Assembly: GCA_002633005.1 (NCBI GenBank) | Contig: NMRA01000287.1 | Coordinates: 329,808-387,506 of the forward strand | Direction of reading: 5' to 3' | From: Phoronis australis | Taxonomy: Eukaryota; Phoronida; Phoronidae | Length of the DNA: 57,699 nt | Shown here: piece after piece, positions 57,004 to 57,699 of the stretch | How positions within the stretch are numbered: position 1 is the stretch's first letter | How the letters are laid out: each line of letters starts with the position of its first letter | The notes under the pieces: generated by a model | The model's database searches: none | The model's input: only the letters and a program-made list of their open reading frames with translations | What the model was told of the DNA's origin: nothing | Translations under genes and position numbers: made by a program

Positions 57004-57697
57004 GTAAATATATTGCGTTAAGTGTATGCTCATTTGGTGAGATACTTATCATTATCTGGACGTCGTTACAGTATACATGTATCAGCTTAAGCGTGTGCAA
57101 TGGATTTCCGTAGAAATCTGGTCATCCTCTTTTCTAAAGGAATTTTAATGGACTGCAAAGAGTTTAAAACTCACTCACAGCTATTGGCTGACGATCTGTC
57201 ATCTTGTTCACTCTGTCATTCTAAACTAGGAGTCATTCGCAACTCGCTTCCGACAACAACTGCTAGTAATAATGATAAGATGAAACCTCTCCCAATGCCG
57301 CCTTGACGAACGTTATAAACATGAATGTTAGCCTTTATAATGTCGACAAACACAGTTTTCAAGGGATTGGAGGTCGAACTGCTTTCTCTGGACGGCATTA
57401 ATTTTATTGCGTTTTCATCGATGGCGTTAAAATAAATAAGTGATTCAGACAAGAATACATGTACCATGCCAAACAATGCATACATTATTCATATCAACAA
57501 GACAGGTTACCAAGCAACTATAGTTTGTCATAGGGAGATTGGTTGACAGTGTTCAGGTATTCACAATTCCACGAAAGCCCGATTTCACTAGTCTTGACAG
57601 AAGTACAAAAACTTATCGCTTTCCTCAACGCTTTATATCAGCGGTGCGAATTTCGTTAACCGTGTTTTATAATAAGTTTGCCTATGTTGCTTTGCAG
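57004..57697 (+). other. Intron ending at a splice acceptor at the window edge
   Basis: GTAAATA at its 5' end and CCTATGTTGCTTTGCAG at 57681-57697; the next exon begins at 57698. Two short ORFs inside (57100-57306 on +, 57216-57485 on -) lack features. Confidence 0.6.
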
Positions 57698-57699
57698 TG

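Noticed and set aside
1-57699. CRISPR array, bacterial operon or phage genes
   Set aside because: No regularly spaced repeats with unique spacers, no ribosome-binding sites and no dense long ORFs. The window is clearly animal nuclear DNA.

Overview
The window is AT-rich, intron- and repeat-laden nuclear DNA of an invertebrate animal. No prokaryotic gene layout, rRNA gene or intact canonical tRNA is visible. The repertoire (EAR-repeat and PAN exons of a secreted protein, THAP-domain transposon remnants, Tx1-like and CR1/Jockey-like LINE pieces, foldback MITEs, many ACATGTAC-type words) suggests an anthozoan cnidarian, most likely a stony coral. That placement rests on recalled family distribution, not on a search. 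A 429-base N gap lies at 45524-45952.

Layout. 1-7.8 kb is mostly satellite and simple repeats, with no gene seen. 7.89-12.99 kb is a ~5.1-kb element with long inverted ends and a heavily decayed multi-kb coding region of an uncharacterised multicopy family; its motifs recall FEN/XPG-type nucleases. 13.0-16.0 kb holds older repeat copies and a foldback element. Unit A (16.1-25.1 kb) and unit B (31.9-41.0 kb) are two copies of one segment. Each carries a 103-base Cys-rich exon, broken by a stop in A and open in B, and each has been split by later insertions. A is split by a LINE that itself contains a ~5-kb insertion; B is split by an LTR-like repeat, a tRNA-derived repeat, a hairpin MITE and a TTAA-flanked THAP element.

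The main host gene is on the + strand. A signal-peptide/PAN exon (25571-25921), the Cys-rich exon (38056-38158) and EAR-repeat exons (45295-45465, 47326-47437, 51616-51772, 52061-52245, 56865-57003) mostly have matching intron phases. They could form one secreted extracellular protein running past the right edge, where the window ends just after a splice acceptor. Whether the PAN and Cys-rich exons belong to the same transcript as the EAR exons is inference. A 50610-50879 ORF with EAR-like features does not join in phase.

The most notable mobile elements are: (i) 36225-37930, TTAA-flanked with 157-bp inverted ends, a THAP protein on + and, convergently, a decayed P2X7-C-terminal-like Cys protein on -; (ii) 41565-42479, a second TTAA-flanked element with a decayed THAP domain; (iii) the 5.1-kb element; and (iv) a ~2.2-kb long-inverted-repeat element inside an EAR-gene intron (about 54190-56450). 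Most of the remaining sequence is intron or intergenic DNA without recognisable coding content.
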